Of a stretch of 64,000 nt of DNA, positions 22,681-37,000 are shown piece by piece. Position 1 is the stretch's first letter, and every line of letters starts with the position of its first letter. This stretch comes from Ianthella basta (Eukaryota > Porifera > Demospongiae > Verongiida > Ianthellidae): the NCBI GenBank assembly GCA_964019415.1, contig OZ025876.1:8122745-8186744 (forward strand), written 5' to 3'. The translations under genes were made by a program, and so were the position numbers. The notes beneath the pieces were generated by a model, which had not been told where the DNA came from, did not search any database, and saw nothing but the letters and a program-made list of their open reading frames with translations.

Positions 22681-23087
22681 TTGTCATATCTTGCCAAATC
22701 TTGCCTAATTTTACCTTGTCATATCTAGCCAAATCTTACCTTGTCTTATCTTGCCTAATCTTGCTTAATCTTACATTGTCATATCTTGCCTAATCTTGCC
22801 TAATATTACCGTCATATCTTACCAAATCTTGCCAAATCTTACCTTGTCATATCTTGCCACATCTTGCCTAATCTTACCTTGTCATATCTTGCCTAATCTT
22901 GCTTAATCCTACCTTGTAATATCTTGCCTAATCTTTTTTAATCCTACCATGTCATATCTTGCCTAATCTTGCTTAATCTTACCTGTCCTATCTTGTCAAA
23001 TCTTCTTTAATCTTACCTCGTCATATCTTGCCAAATCTTGCTTAATCTTACCTTGTCATATCTTGCCTAATCTTGCCTAATTATACC
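22681..23087 (+). repeat. 407-bp tandem duplication in the satellite, copy 1
   Basis: Carries unusual private variants (ATATCTAGCC, TATTACCGTCATATC, CTTGCCACATC, ATCTTTTTTAATCC, CTGTCCTATC), all repeated at the same spacing in 23088-23494. By eye the two copies are identical. Confidence 0.85.
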
Positions 23088-23494
23088 TTGTCATATCTTG
23101 CCAAATCTTGCCTAATTTTACCTTGTCATATCTAGCCAAATCTTACCTTGTCTTATCTTGCCTAATCTTGCTTAATCTTACATTGTCATATCTTGCCTAA
23201 TCTTGCCTAATATTACCGTCATATCTTACCAAATCTTGCCAAATCTTACCTTGTCATATCTTGCCACATCTTGCCTAATCTTACCTTGTCATATCTTGCC
23301 TAATCTTGCTTAATCCTACCTTGTAATATCTTGCCTAATCTTTTTTAATCCTACCATGTCATATCTTGCCTAATCTTGCTTAATCTTACCTGTCCTATCT
23401 TGTCAAATCTTCTTTAATCTTACCTCGTCATATCTTGCCAAATCTTGCTTAATCTTACCTTGTCATATCTTGCCTAATCTTGCCTAATTATACC
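23088..23494 (+). repeat. 407-bp tandem duplication in the satellite, copy 2
   Basis: Direct neighbour of copy 1, offset exactly 407 bp with every private variant retained. A more diverged relative lies at about 25.25-25.51 kb. Apparent identity indicates very recent unequal exchange, or an assembly duplication. Confidence 0.85.
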
Positions 23495-26400
23495 TTGTCA
23501 TATCTTGCCAAATCTTGCCAAATCTTACCTTGTCATATCTTGCCAGATCTTGCCTAATCTTGCCTTGTCATATCTTGCCAAATCTTGCTTAATCCTACCT
23601 TGTCATATCTTGCCTAATCTTGCTTAATCTTACCTTCTCATATCTTGCCTAATCTTGCTTAATCTTACCTTGTCATATCTTGCCAAATCTTCTTTAATCT
23701 TACCTCGTCATATCTTGCCAAATCTTGCTTAATCTTACCTTGTTATATCTTGCCAAATTTTGCCTAATTTTACCTTGTCATATCTTGCCAGATCTTGCCA
23801 AATCTTCTCTTCTCATATCTTGCCTAATCTTGCCTAATTTTACCTTGTCATATCTTGCCAAATCTTGCTAAATCTTACCTTGTCATATCTTGCCTAATCT
23901 TGCTTAATCCTACCTTGTCATATCTTGCCTAATCTTGCTTAATCTTACCTTGTCATATCTTACTTAATCTTGCCTAATCTTACATTGTCATATTTTGCCT
24001 AATTTTGCCTAATATTACCTTGTCATATCTTGCTAAATCTTGCCAAATCTTACCTTGTCATATCTTGCCAGATCTTGCCTAATCTTACCTCTTCATATCT
24101 TTCCAAATCTTGCTTAATCCTACCTTGCCATTTATTGCCTAATCTTGCTTAATCTTGCCTTGTCGTATCTTGCCAAATCTTGCTTAATCTTACCTTGTCA
24201 TATCTTGCCAAATCTTGCCTAATCTTATCTTGTCATATCTTGCCAAATCTTGCCTAATTGTACCTTGTCATATCTTGCCAAATCTTGCCAAATCTTACCT
24301 TGTCATATTTTGCCAGATCTTGCCTAATCTTGCTTAATCTTAACTTGTCATATCTTACAAAATCTTGCTTAATCTTACCTCGTCATATCTTGCCAAATCT
24401 TGCCAAATCTTATCTTGTCATATCTTGCCAGATCTTGCCTAATCTTGCTTAATCTTAACTTGTCATATCTTACCAAATCTTGCTTAATCTTACCTTGTCA
24501 TATCTTGCCAAATCTTGCCAAATCTTACCTTGTCATATCTTGCCAAATCTTGTTTAATTTTACCTTGTCATATCTTGCCAAATCTTGCTTAATGTTACCT
24601 TGTCATATCTTGCCAAATCTTGCCAAATCTTACCTTGTCATATCTTGCCAAATCTTGCTTAATCATACCTTGTCATATCTTGCCAAATCTTGCTTAATCT
24701 TATCTTATCATATTTTGCCAAATTTGCCTAATCTTACCTTGTCATATCTTGCCAAACCTTGCCTAATCTTACCATGTCATATCTTGCCTAATCTTGCTTA
24801 ATCTTACCTTGTCATATCTTGCCAAATCTTCTTTAATCTTACTTCGTCATATCTTGCCAAATCTTGCTTAATCTTACCTTGTCATATCTTGCCAAATCTT
24901 GCCTAATTTTACATTTTCATATCTAGCCAAATCTTGCCAAATCTTACCTTGTCATATCTTGCCTTATCTTGCCTAATCATACATTGTCATATCTTGCCCA
25001 ATATTGCCTAATTTAACCTTGTCATATCTTGCCAAATCTTGCCAAATCTTACCATGTTATATCTTGCCAGATCTAGCCTAATCTTACCTCGTCATATCTT
25101 GCCTAATCTTGCTTAATCTTACCTTGTCATTTCTTGCCAAATCTTGCTTATTCTTACCTCGTCATATCTTGCCAAATCTTGCTTAATCTTACCTTGTCAT
25201 GTCTTGCCAAATCTTGCCTAATCTTACCTTGTCATATCTTGCCAAATCTTGCCTAATTTTACCTTGTCATATTTTGCCAAATCTTACCTTGTCTTATCTT
25301 GCCTAATCTTGCTTAATCTTACATTGTCATATCTTGCCTGATCTTGCCTAATATTACCGTCATATCTTACCAAATCTTGCCAAATCTTACCTTGTCATAT
25401 CTTGCCACATCTTGCCTAATCTTTTCTTGTCATATCTTGCCTAATCTTGCTTAATCCTACCTTGTAATATCTTGCCTAATCTTTTTTAATCCTACCATGT
25501 CATATCTTGCCTAATCTTGCTTAATCTTACCTGTCATATCTTGCAAAATCTTAATTTGTCATATCTTGCCTAATCTTGCTTAATCTTACCTTGTCATATC
25601 TTGCCAAATCTTCTTTAATCTTACCTCGTCATATCTTGCCAAATCTTGCTTAATCTTACCTTGTCATCTCTTGCCTAATCTTGCCTAATTATATCTTGTC
25701 ATATCTTGCCAAATCTTGCCAAATCTTACTTTGTCATATCTTGCCAGATCTTGCCTAATCTTGCCTTGTCATATCTTGCCAAATCTTGCTTAATCTTACC
25801 TTGTCATATCTTGCCTAATCTTGCTTAATCTTACCTTCTCATATCTTGCCTAATCTTGCTTGTCATATCTTGCCAAATCTTCTTTAATCTTACCTTGTCA
25901 TATCTTGCCAAATCTTGCTTAATCTTACCTTGTTATATCTTGCCAAATCTTGCCTAATTTTACCTTGTCATATCTTGCCAGATCTTGCCAAATCTTATCT
26001 TGTCATATCTTGCCTAATCTTGCCTAATTTTACCTTGTCATATCTTGCCAAATCTTGCCAAATCTTACCTTGTCATATCTTGCCTAATCTTGCTTAATCC
26101 TACCTTGTCATATCTTGCCTAATGTTGCCTAATCTTACCTTGTCATATCTTACTTAATCTTGCCTAATCTTATATTGTCATATATTGACTAATTTTGCCT
26201 AATATTACCTTTTCATATCTTGCTAAATCTTGCCAAATCTTACCTTGTTATATCTTGCCAGATCTTGCCTAATCTTAACTTTTCATATCTTTCCAAATCT
26301 TGCTTAATCCTACCTTGCCATTTATTGCCTAATCTTGCTTAATCTTGCCTTGTCGTATCTTGCCAAATCTTGCTTAATCTTACCTTGTCATATCTTGCCA

Positions 26401-27265
26401 AATCTTGCATAATCTTACCTTGTCATATCTTGCCAAATCTTGCCTAATTTTACCTTGTCATATCTTGCCAAATCTTGCCCAATCTTACCTTGTCATATTT
26501 TGCCAGATCTTGCCAAATCTTGCCTTGTCATATCTTGCCAGATCTTGCCTAATGTTGCTTAATCTTAACTTGTCATATCTTACCAAATCTTGCTTAATCT
26601 TACCTCGTCATATCTTGCCAAAATCTTGCTTAAACTTACCTTGTCATATCTTGCTAAATCTTGCCTAATCGTACCTTGTCATATCTTGCCTAATCTTGCC
26701 TAATATTTCCTTGTCATATGTTGCCAACTCTTGCCAAATCTTACCTTTTCATATCTTACCTAATCTTGCTTAATCTTACTTTGTCATATCTTGCCTAATC
26801 TTGCCTAATTTTACCTTGTCATATCTTGCCAAACCTTGCATAATCTTACATTGTCATATATTGGCTAATCTTGCATAATTTTACCTTGTCATATCTTGCC
26901 AAATCTTACTTTGCTATTTATTGCCAGATCCTACTTAGTCGTATCTTGCCAGATCTTACCTGTCATATCTTGCCAAATCTTACCAAATCTTTCTTTGTAA
27001 TATCTTGCCTAATCTTACCTAATCTTACCTCGTCATATTTTGCCAGATCTTACCTTGTCATATCTTGCCAAATCTTGCTTAATCATACCTTGTCATATCT
27101 TGCCAAATCTTGCTTAATCTTATCTTATCATATTTTGCCAAATTTGCCTAATCTTACCTTGTCATATCTTGCCAAACCTTGCCTAATCTTACCATGTCAT
27201 ATCTTGCCTAATCTTGCTTAATCTTACCTTGTCAAAACTTGCCAAATCTTGCTTAATCTTACTAT

Positions 27266-28085
27266 AGGCGTATCCACACGAGTGCACTTATCCGGATCGA
27301 ATGCGCATTCAATCCGGATCGAATCGAATCGGTTGCGTCCACATGGAATGCGCATTCGAACGATACAAATTTCGATTCGCATAAGTCAATCCACCTACGT
27401 AGGTAGATTCGAATCCGGTCAATTCGGTTCGGTTTAAGAGCGCGCGAAAAGTAACAAGATTGCTGGCTCGTTTTGGTTGTTCGCGGAGACTACAGCACTG
27501 CTGAATCTGTGGGGGGACATCACCGTACAGCGCCAATTGGTCGCGCACACTCCAAAACCAGTGCATTGCAAATCCTGCAAGTACAACTATACCCTATATA
27601 TATAATATATGCATGCTTACTAGCTCAGGTGAGCTACGACAATAAATGGCATGCATTGAGGCAGTCTACGGCCTAGGCCTGTAGGACAGATGTTTGCGTG
27701 CAGTCTCTTACGCATATTCCGTAGCTAGCTACGTACCTTCGTCGCTGCATCCGCCTCCTGAGAAAAATTCGATGTCGTAGAACACGCGCACGTTTGCTGA
27801 AGATACGTCTACGCTGCCTCTCCCTCCGAAAATGCTGCCGCTGCATATCGAGGATAAACTTCCAAAGCAAGCACGCCAACAACAACAACTCCGAGTCGCT
27901 AACGCCATTTTGACGCGTCACACAATGTAGAAACACGTGACAATACGCGCGCAATTTTGCTGTCCCATGCGCATTCGGGTTTGGGAGTGTGGACGCGATT
28001 TTCTACTCGATTCGCATTGGCAGAACCGACTTAACCGGAAAGAATTCCAATGCGCATTCGAAGCGAATTCCGTGTGGACACGCCT
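27266..28085. mobile_element. 820-bp inverted-repeat DNA element in the satellite, possibly Harbinger-like
   Basis: A GC-richer island bounded by terminal inverted repeats: AGGCGTATCCACACG on the left and the complement of AGGCGTGTCCACACG on the right (14 of 15 match). The palindromic subterminal word ATGCGCAT recurs at both ends (near 27301, 27340, 27969 and 28051), as expected of transposase-binding repeats. Flanking satellite bases are CTTACTAT and TTTGTCAT; no clear target duplication was found. A minus-strand open frame inside is basic and arginine-rich. It looks non-autonomous. The superfamily is uncertain; PIF/Harbinger is the best guess. Confidence 0.65.
27673..27954 (-). CDS. small arginine-rich ORF inside the DNA element (doubtful)
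   Basis: Ninety-three codons. After a short N-terminal part it reads SDSELLLLACLL, followed by a long Arg-rich stretch (FRRERQRRRIFSKRARVLRH and RRRMQRRRYV). An acidic/leucine start followed by runs of Arg is reminiscent of the N-terminus of PIF/Harbinger transposases, but the catalytic DDE domain is absent and the element is too short to hold one. If real, it is a relic of the N-terminal portion of a parent transposase; chance is quite possible. Confidence 0.2.
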   Translation of the reverse strand: MRAYCHVFLHCVTRQNGVSDSELLLLACLLWKFILDMQRQHFRRERQRRRIFSKRARVLRHRIFLRRRMQRRRYVASYGICVRDCTQTSVLQA

Positions 28086-31000
28086 TTTGTCATATCATGC
28101 CAAATCTTACCTTGTCATATCTTGCCAGATCTTACCTTGTCATATCTTGCCGAATCTTGCCTAATCTTACCTTGTAATATCTTGCCTTATCTTGTCCAAT
28201 CTTACCTTGTCATATTTTGCCACATCTTACGTTGTCATATCTTACCAAATCTTGCCAAATCTTACCTCGTCATATCTTGCCACATTATACCTCGTCATAT
28301 CTTGCCAAATCTTGCTTATACCTTGTCATATCTTGTCAAATCTTGCCAAATTTTACCTTGTCATATCTTGCCTAATCTTGCCTAATTTTACCTTGTCATA
28401 TCTTGCCAAATTTTGCCGAATCTTACCTTGTCATATCTTGCCCAATCTTACATTGTCATATCTTGCCTAATCTTACATTGTCATATCTTGCCTAATCTTG
28501 CTTAATTTTACCTTGTCATATCTTGCCAAATCTTGCCTAATCTTGCCTTGTCATATCTTGCCAAATCTTGCCTTATTTTACCTTGTCATATCTTGCCAAA
28601 TCTTGCCAAATCTTGCCTAACCTTACATTGTCATAACTTGCCTAATCTTGCCTAATCTTACCTTGTCATAGCTTGCCAAATCTTGCCAAATCTTACCTTC
28701 TCATATCTTGCCTGATCTAGCCTAATCTTGTCTTGTCATATCTTGCTTAATCTTGCATAATTTTTACCTTGTCATATCTTGCTAAATCTTCCTTTGTCAT
28801 TTCTTGCCAGATCCGACTTTGTCGTATCTTACCAGATCTTACCTGTCATATCTTGCCAGATCTTACCTTGTCAAATCTTTCCAAATCTTACCAAATCATT
28901 CCTTGTAATATCTTGCCTAATCTTCCTAATCTTGCCTCGTCATATCTTGCCAGATCTTACCTTATCATATCTTGCCAAATCTTGCCAAATCTTACCTTGT
29001 CATATCTTGTCAAATCTTGCTTAATTTTACCTCGTTGAATCTTGCCAAATGTTGCTTAATCTTACCTTGTCATATCTTGCCACATCTTGCCAAATCTTAC
29101 CTTGTCATATCTTGCCAAATCTTGCTTAATTCAACCTTGTCATATCTTGCCTAATCTTGCTTAATCTTACCTTGTCATATCTTGCCACATCTTGCCAAAT
29201 CTTACCTTGTCATATCTTGCCAAATCTTGCCTAATCCAACCTTGTCATATCTTGCCTAATTTCGCTTCATCTTACCTTGTCATATTTTGCCAAATCTTGC
29301 CAAATCTTACCATGTCATATCTTGCCAAATCTTGCCAAATCTTACCTTGTCATAGCTTGCTAATCTCGTTTAATCTTACCGTGTCATATCTTGCTAAATC
29401 TTGCTTAATCTTACCTCGTTATATCTTGCTAAATCTTGCTTAATCTTACCTTGTCATATCTTGCCAAATCTTGCCTAATCTTACCTTGTCATATCTTGCC
29501 ATTTCTTGCCGAATTTTACCTTATAATATCTTGCCAAATCTTGCAAAATCTTACCTTGTCATATCTTGCCTAATCTTGCCAAATTTTACCTAGTCATATC
29601 TTGCCAAATCTTACCTTATCATATTTTGCCAGATCTTGCCTAATCTTACCTTGTCATATCTTGCCTAATCTTGCTTAATCCTACCTTGCTATATCTTGCC
29701 TAATCTTGCTTAATCTTACCTTGTCATATCTTGCCTAATCTTGCTTAATCTTACCTCGTCATATCTTGCCAAATCTTGCTTAATCTTACCTTGTCATATC
29801 TTGCCAAATGTTGCCTAATCTTACATTGTCATATCTTGCCAAATCTTGCCAAATCTTACCTTGTCATATCTTGCCAGATCTTGCCTAATCTTACCTTGTC
29901 ATATCTTGCCTAATCTTGCTTAATCCTACCTTGTTATATCTTACCTAATCTTCTTAATCTTAACTTGCCATAACTTACCAAATCTTGCTTAGTCTTACCT
30001 CGTCATATCTTGCCAAATCTTGCTTAGTCTTACCTTGTCATATCTTGTCAAATCTTGCCTAATCTTACCTTGTCATATCTTGCCAAATCTTGCCTGATTT
30101 TTCCTTGTCATATGTTGCCAACTCTTGCCAAATCTTACCTTGTCATATCTTACTTAATCTTGCCTAATCTTACATTGTCATATCTTGCCTAATTTTGCCT
30201 AATATTACCTTGTCATATCTTGCTAAATCTTGCAAAATCTTACCTTGTCATATCTTGCCTAATCTTGCATAATTTTACCTTGCCATATCTTGCCAAATCT
30301 TACTTTGTCATTTCTTGCCAGATCCTACTTTGTCGTATCTTGCCAGATCTTACCTGTCATATCTTGCCAAGTCTTACCAAATCTTTCCTTGTAATATCTT
30401 GCTTAATCTTCCTAACCTTACCTCATCATATCTTGACAGATCTTACCTTATCTTATCTTGCCAAATCTTGCCAAATCTTACCTTGTCATATCTTGCCAAA
30501 TCTTGTTTAATTTTACCTCGTCATATCTTGCCAAATCTTGCTTAATCTTACCTTGTCATATTTTGCCACATCTTGCCAAATCTTGCCTTGTCATATCTTG
30601 TCAAATCTTGCCTAATCTTACCTTGTCATATCTTGCTAAATCTTGCTTAATCTTACCTTGTCATATTTTGTCAAATCTTGCCAAATCTTACCTTGTCATA
30701 TCTTGCCAAAACTTGCTTATTCTTACTTTGTCATATTTTGCCAAATCTTACCTTGTCATATATTGCCAAATCTTGCCAAATCTTACCTCGTCATATCTTG
30801 CCAAATCTTGCTTAATCTTACCTTGTCATATCTTGCCAGATCTTGCCTAATCTTACCTAGTCATATCTTGCCTAATCTTGCTTAATCCTACCTTGTTATA
30901 TCTTGCCTAATCTTGCTTAATCTTAACTTATCATATCTTACCAAATCTTCCGTAATGTTACCTCATCATATCTTGCCAAATCTTGCTTAATCTTACCTTG

Positions 31001-34000
31001 TCATATCTTGTCGAATCTTGCCTAATCTTACCTTGTCATATCTTGCTAAATCTTGCCTAATTTTTCCTTGTCATATGTTGCCAACTCTTGCCAAATCTTA
31101 CCTTGTCATATCTTACTTAATCTTGCCTAATCTTACATTGTCATATCTTGCCTAATTTTGCCTAATTTTACCTTGTCATATCTTGCTAAATCTGGCAAAA
31201 TCTTACCTTGTCATATATTGCCCAATCTTGCCTAATTTTACCTTACCATATCTTGCCAAATCTTACTTTGTCATTAATTGCCAGATCCTACTTTGTCGTA
31301 TCTTGCCAGATCTTACCTGTCATATCTTGCCAAATCTTACCAAATCTTTCCTTGTAATATCTTGCCTAATCTTCCTAATCTTACCTCGTCATATCCTGAC
31401 AGATCTTACCTTATCTTATCTTGCCAAATCTTGCCAAATCTTATCTTGTCATATCTTGCCAAATCTTGCCAAATCTTACCTTGTCATATCTTGCCTAATC
31501 TTGCTTAATCTTACCTTGTCATATCTTGCCAAATCTTGCCAAATCTTACTTTGTCATATCTTGCCAAATCTTGCCTAATCTTTCCTTGTCATATTTTGCC
31601 AAATCTTGCCAAATCTTATCTTGTCATATCTGGCCAAATCTTTCCAAATCTTACGTTGTCATATCTTGCCAAATCTTGCATAATCTTACCTTGTCATATC
31701 TTGACAAATCTTGCTTAATCTTACCTTGTCATATCTTGACAAATCTTGCCTAATTTTACCTTGTTATATCTTGCCAAATCTTGCCTAATCTTACCTTGTC
31801 ATATCTTGCCTAATCTTGCCTAATCTTACACTGTCATATCTTGCCTAATCATGCCTAATCTTACATTGTCATATTTTGCCAAATCTTGTCAAATCTTACC
31901 TTGTCATATCTAGCTAGATATTGCCTAATCTTACCTTGTCATATCTTGCCTAATCTTGCTTAATCCTACCTTGTCATATCTTGCCTAATCTTGCTTAATC
32001 TTACCTCGTCATATCTTGCCAATTCTTGCCGAATCTTACCTTGTCATATCCTGCCTAATCTTTCATTGTCATATCTTGCCCAATCTTGCCTAATTTTACC
32101 TTATCATATCTTACCAAATCTTGCCAAATCTTACCTTGTCATATCTTGTCACATGCTGCTAAATCTAGCCTAATCTTACCTTGTCATATCTTGCGAAATC
32201 TTGCTTAATCTTACCTTGTCATAATTTTCCAGATCTTGCCAAATCTTACCTTATCATACCTTGCCAAATCTTGCCAAATCTTACCTTGTCATAGCTTGCC
32301 TAATCTTGCTTAATTTCACCATGTCATATCTTGCCAAATCTTGCTTAATCTTACCTCGTCATATCTTGCCAAATCTTGTTTAATCTTACCTTGTCATATT
32401 TTGCCTAATCTTGCCTAATCTTACATTGTCATATCTTGCCTAATCTTGCCTAATTTTAAATTGTCATATCTTGCCAAATTTTGCCAAATCTTACCATGTT
32501 ATATCTTGCCAGATCTTACCTTGTCATATCTTGCCAAATCTTGCTTATGTTACCTTGTCATATCTTGCCAAATCTTGCCAAATCTTACCTTGTCATATCT
32601 TGCCAAATCTTTCTTAATCTTAACTTGTCATATCTTGCCAAATCTTGCTTAATCTTACCTTGTCATTTTTGCCAAATCTTGTCAAATCTTACCTTCTCAT
32701 ATCTTGCCAAATCTTCCTTAATCTAACCTCATCATATCTTGCCAAATCTTGCTTAATCTTACCTTGTCATATCTTGCCAAATCTTGCCTAATTTTACCTT
32801 GTCATATCTTGCCAGATCTTGCCTAATCTTACCTTGTCATATTTTGCCTAATCTTGCCTAATCTTACATTGTCATATCTTGCCTAATCTTGCCTAATTGT
32901 ACCTTGTCATATCTTGCCAAATCTTGCCAAATCTTACCTTGTCATATCTTGCCAAATCTTGCCTAATCTAACCTTGGCATATTTTGCCTAATCTTGCTTA
33001 ATCCTACCTTGTCATTCTTGCCTAATCTTGCTTAATCTTACTTGTCATATCTTGCCAAATCTTACCTTGTCATATCTTGCCTAATCTTGCTTAATCTTAC
33101 CTTGTCATTTCTTGCCAAATCTTCTTTAATCTTACCTCGTCATATCTTGCCAAATCTTGCTTAATCTTACCTTGTCATATCTTGCCTAATCTTGCCTAAT
33201 TTTACCTTGTCATATCTTGCCAAAGCTTGCCAAATCTTACCTTGTCATATCTTGCCTAATCTTGCCTAATCTTACATTGTCATATCTTGCCTAATCTTGC
33301 CTAATTTTACCTTGTCATATCTTGCCAAATCTTGCCAAATCTTACCATGTTATATCTTGCCAGATCTTGCCTAATCTTACCTTGTCATACCTTGCTTAAT
33401 CTTGCTTAATCCTACCTTGTCATATCCTGCCAAATCTTGCTTATTCTTACCTTGTCATATCTTGCCAAATCTTCCTTAATCTTACCTCGTCATATCTTGC
33501 CAAATCTTGCTTAATCTTACCTTGTCATAGCTTGCCAAATCTTGCCTATTTTTACCTTGTCATATCTTGCAAATCTTGCCAAATCTTACTTTGTCATATC
33601 TTGCCAGATCTTGCCTAATCTTACCTTGTCATATCTTTCCTAATCTATTTTAATCCTACCTTGTCATATCTTGCCTAATCTTGCTTAATCTTACCTGTCA
33701 TATCTTGCCAAATCTTACCTCGTCATATCTTGCCTAATCTTGCTTAATTTTACCTTGTCATATCTGGCCAAATCTTCTTTAATCATACTTCGTCATATCT
33801 TGCCAAAACTTGCTTAATCTTACCTTGTCATATCTTGCCAAATCTTGCCTAATTTTACATTGTCATATCTTGCCAAATCTTGCCAAATCTTACCTTGTCC
33901 TATCTTGCCTTATCTAGCCTAATCATACATTGTCATATCTTGCCTAATATTGCCTAATTTAACCTAGTCATATCTTGCCAAATCTTGCCAAATCTTACCT

Positions 34001-37000
34001 AGTCATATCTTGCCAAATCTTGCCAAATCTTACCATGTTATATCTTGCCAGATCTTGCCTAATCTTACCTTGTCATATCTTGCCAAATCATGCTTATTCT
34101 TATCTCGTCATATCTTGCCAAATCTTGCCTAATCTTACCATGTCATGTCTTGCCAAATCTTGCCTAATCTTACCTTGTCATATCTTGCCAAATCTTGCCT
34201 AATTTTACCTTGTCATATCTAGCCAAATCTTACCTTGTCTTATCTTGCCTAATCTTGCTTAATCTCACATTGTCATACCTTGCCTAATGTTGCCTAATTT
34301 TACCGTCATATCTTACCAAATCTTGCCAAATCTTACATCGTCATATCTGGCCAAATCTTGCCTAATCTTACCTTGTCATATCTTGCCTAATCTTGCTTAA
34401 TCCTACCTTGTAATATCTTTCCTAATCTTTCTTAATCCTACCATTTCATATCTTGCCTAATCTTGCTTAATCTTACCTTTTCATATCCTGCCAAATCTTA
34501 CCTTGTCATATCTTGCTAAATCTTGTTTAATCCTACCTTGTCATAATTTTCTAGATCTTGCCAAATCTTACCTTATCATACCTTGCCAAATCTTGCCAAA
34601 TCCCACCTTGTCAAAGCTTGCTTAATCTTGCTTAATTTTACCGTGTCATATCTTGCCAAATCTTGCTTAATCTTACCTTGTCATATCTCTCCAAATCTTT
34701 CTTAATCTTAACTTGTCATATCTTGCCAAATCTTGCTTAATCTTACCTTGTCATTTTTGCCAAATCTTGTCAAATCTTACCTTCTCATATCTTGCCAAAT
34801 CTTCCTTACTCTTACCTGATCATATCTTGCCAAATCTTGCTTAATCTTACCTTGTCCTATCTTGCCAAATCTTGCCTAGTTGTACCTTGTCATATCTTGC
34901 CAAATCTTGCCAAATCTTACCTTGTCATATCTTGCCTAATCTTGCCTAATTGTACCTTGTCAGATCTTGCCAAATCTTGCCAAATCTTACCTTGCCAAAT
35001 CTTGCCTAATCTTACTTTGTCATATTTCGCCTAATCTTGCCTAATCTTACATTGTCATATCTTGCCTAATCTTGCCTAGTTGTACCTTGTCATATCTTGC
35101 CAAATCTTGCCAAATCTTACCTTGTCATATCTTGCCAGATCTTGCCTAATCTAACCTTGGCATATTTTGCCTAATCTTGCTTAATCCTACCTTGTCATAT
35201 CTTGCCAAATCTTGCCTAATTTTACCTTGTCATATCTTGCCAAATCTTGCCTAATCTTACTTTGTCATATTTGGCCTAATCTTGCCAAATCTTACCTTGT
35301 CATATCTTGCCTAATCTTGCTTAATCTTACCTTGCCATATCTTGCCAAATCTTCTTTAATCTTACCTCGTCATATCTTGCCAAATCTTGCTTAATCTTAC
35401 CTTGTCATATCTTGCCTAATCTTGCCTAATTTACCTTGTCATATCTTGCCAAATCTTGCCAAATCTTACCTTGTCATATCTTGCCTAATCTAGCCTAATC
35501 TTACATTGTCATATCTTGCCTAATCTTGCCTAATTTTACCTTGTCATATCTTGCCAAATCTTGCCAAATCTTACCATGTTATATCTTGCCAGATCTTGCC
35601 TAATCTTACCTTGTCATACCTTGCCTAATCTTACTTAATCCTACCTTGTCATATCTGGCCAAATCTTGCTTATTCTTACCTTGTTATATCTTGCCAAATC
35701 TTTCTTAATCTTACCTCGTCATATCTTGCCAAATCTTGCTTAATCTTACCTTGTCATAGCTTGCCAAATCTTGCCTATTTTTACCTTGTCATATCTTGCC
35801 AAATCTTGCCTAATCTTACCTTGTCACATTATGCCTAATTTTGCCTAATCTTACAGTGTCATATCTTGCCTAACCTTTCCTAATTTTACCTTGTCATATC
35901 TTGCAAATCTTGCCAAATCGAACTTTGTCATATCTTGCTAGATCTTGCCTAATCTTACCTTGTCATATCTTTCCTAATCTTGCTTAATCCTACCTTGTCA
36001 TATCTTGCCTAATCTTACTTAATCTTACCTGTCATATCTTGCCAAATCTTACCTCGTCATATCTTGCCAAATCTTACCTCGTCATATCTGGCCAAATCTT
36101 CTTTAATCTTACTTCGTCATATCTTGCCAAATCTTGCTTAATCTTACCTTGTCATATCTTGCCAAATCTTGCCTAATTTTACATTGTCATATCTTGCTAA
36201 ATCTTGCCAAATCTTACCTTGTCCTATCTTGCCTTATCTTGCCTAATCATACATTGTCATATCTTGCCTAATATTGCCTATTTTAACCTACTCATATCTT
36301 GCCAAATCTTGCTTAATTTTACCTTGTCATATCTTGCGAAATCTTACCTTGTCATATCTTGCCAAATCTTGCCTAATCTTACCTTGTCATATCTTGCCTA
36401 ATCTTGCTTAATCCTACCTTGTAATATCTTGCCTAATCTTTCTTAATCCTACCATGTAATATCTTGCCCAATCTTGCTTAATCTTACCTTGTCATATCTT
36501 GCCAAATCTTACCTTGTCATATCTTGCCTAATCTTGCTTAATCTTACCTTGTCATATCTTGTCAAATCTTCTTTAATCTTACCTCGTCATATCTTGCCAA
36601 ATCTTGCTTAATCTTACCTTGTCATATCTTGCCAAATCTTGCCTATTTTTACCTTGTCATATCTTGCCAAATCTTGCTTAATCTTACCTTGTCATATCTT
36701 GCCAGATCTTGACTAATCTTGCCTTGTCATATCATGCCTAATCTTGCTTAATCCTACCTTGTCATATCTTGCCTAATCTTGCTTAATCTTACCTTGTCAT
36801 ATCTTGCCAAATCTTCTTTAATCTTACCTCGTCTTATCTTGCCAAATCTTGCTTAATCTTACCTTGTCATATCTTGCCGAATCTTGCCTAATTTTACCTT
36901 GTCATATCTTGCCAGAGCTTGCCAAATCTTACCTTGTCATATCTTGCCTAATCTTGTCTAATCTTGCAATGTCATATCTTGCCTAATCTTGCCTAATTCT

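Larger units (their letters stand above)
19682..27262 (+). repeat. 35-bp satellite, block 1 (about 215 units)
   Basis: The unit reads TCTTGCCAAA + TCTTGCCTAA + TCTTACCTTGTCATA, i.e. 10+10+15 bp. Common variants are TTGCTTAA, TTGCCAGA, ACATTG, ACCTCG and ATTTTACC. Three units (105 bp) encode a 35-residue periodic peptide (for example LPNLTLSYLAKSC), so scattered 60-130-codon open frames are artefacts. Multi-kb higher-order repetition is present: 22.27-23.2 kb resembles 24.79-25.5 kb at an offset of about 2.51 kb. Orientation is constant. Confidence 0.98.

Noticed and set aside
27258-28092. A 3-bp or 8-bp target duplication for the inverted-repeat element
   Set aside because: Flanks CTTACTAT and TTTGTCAT do not match convincingly at 2, 3 or 8 bp; the exact ends may be off by a few bases.
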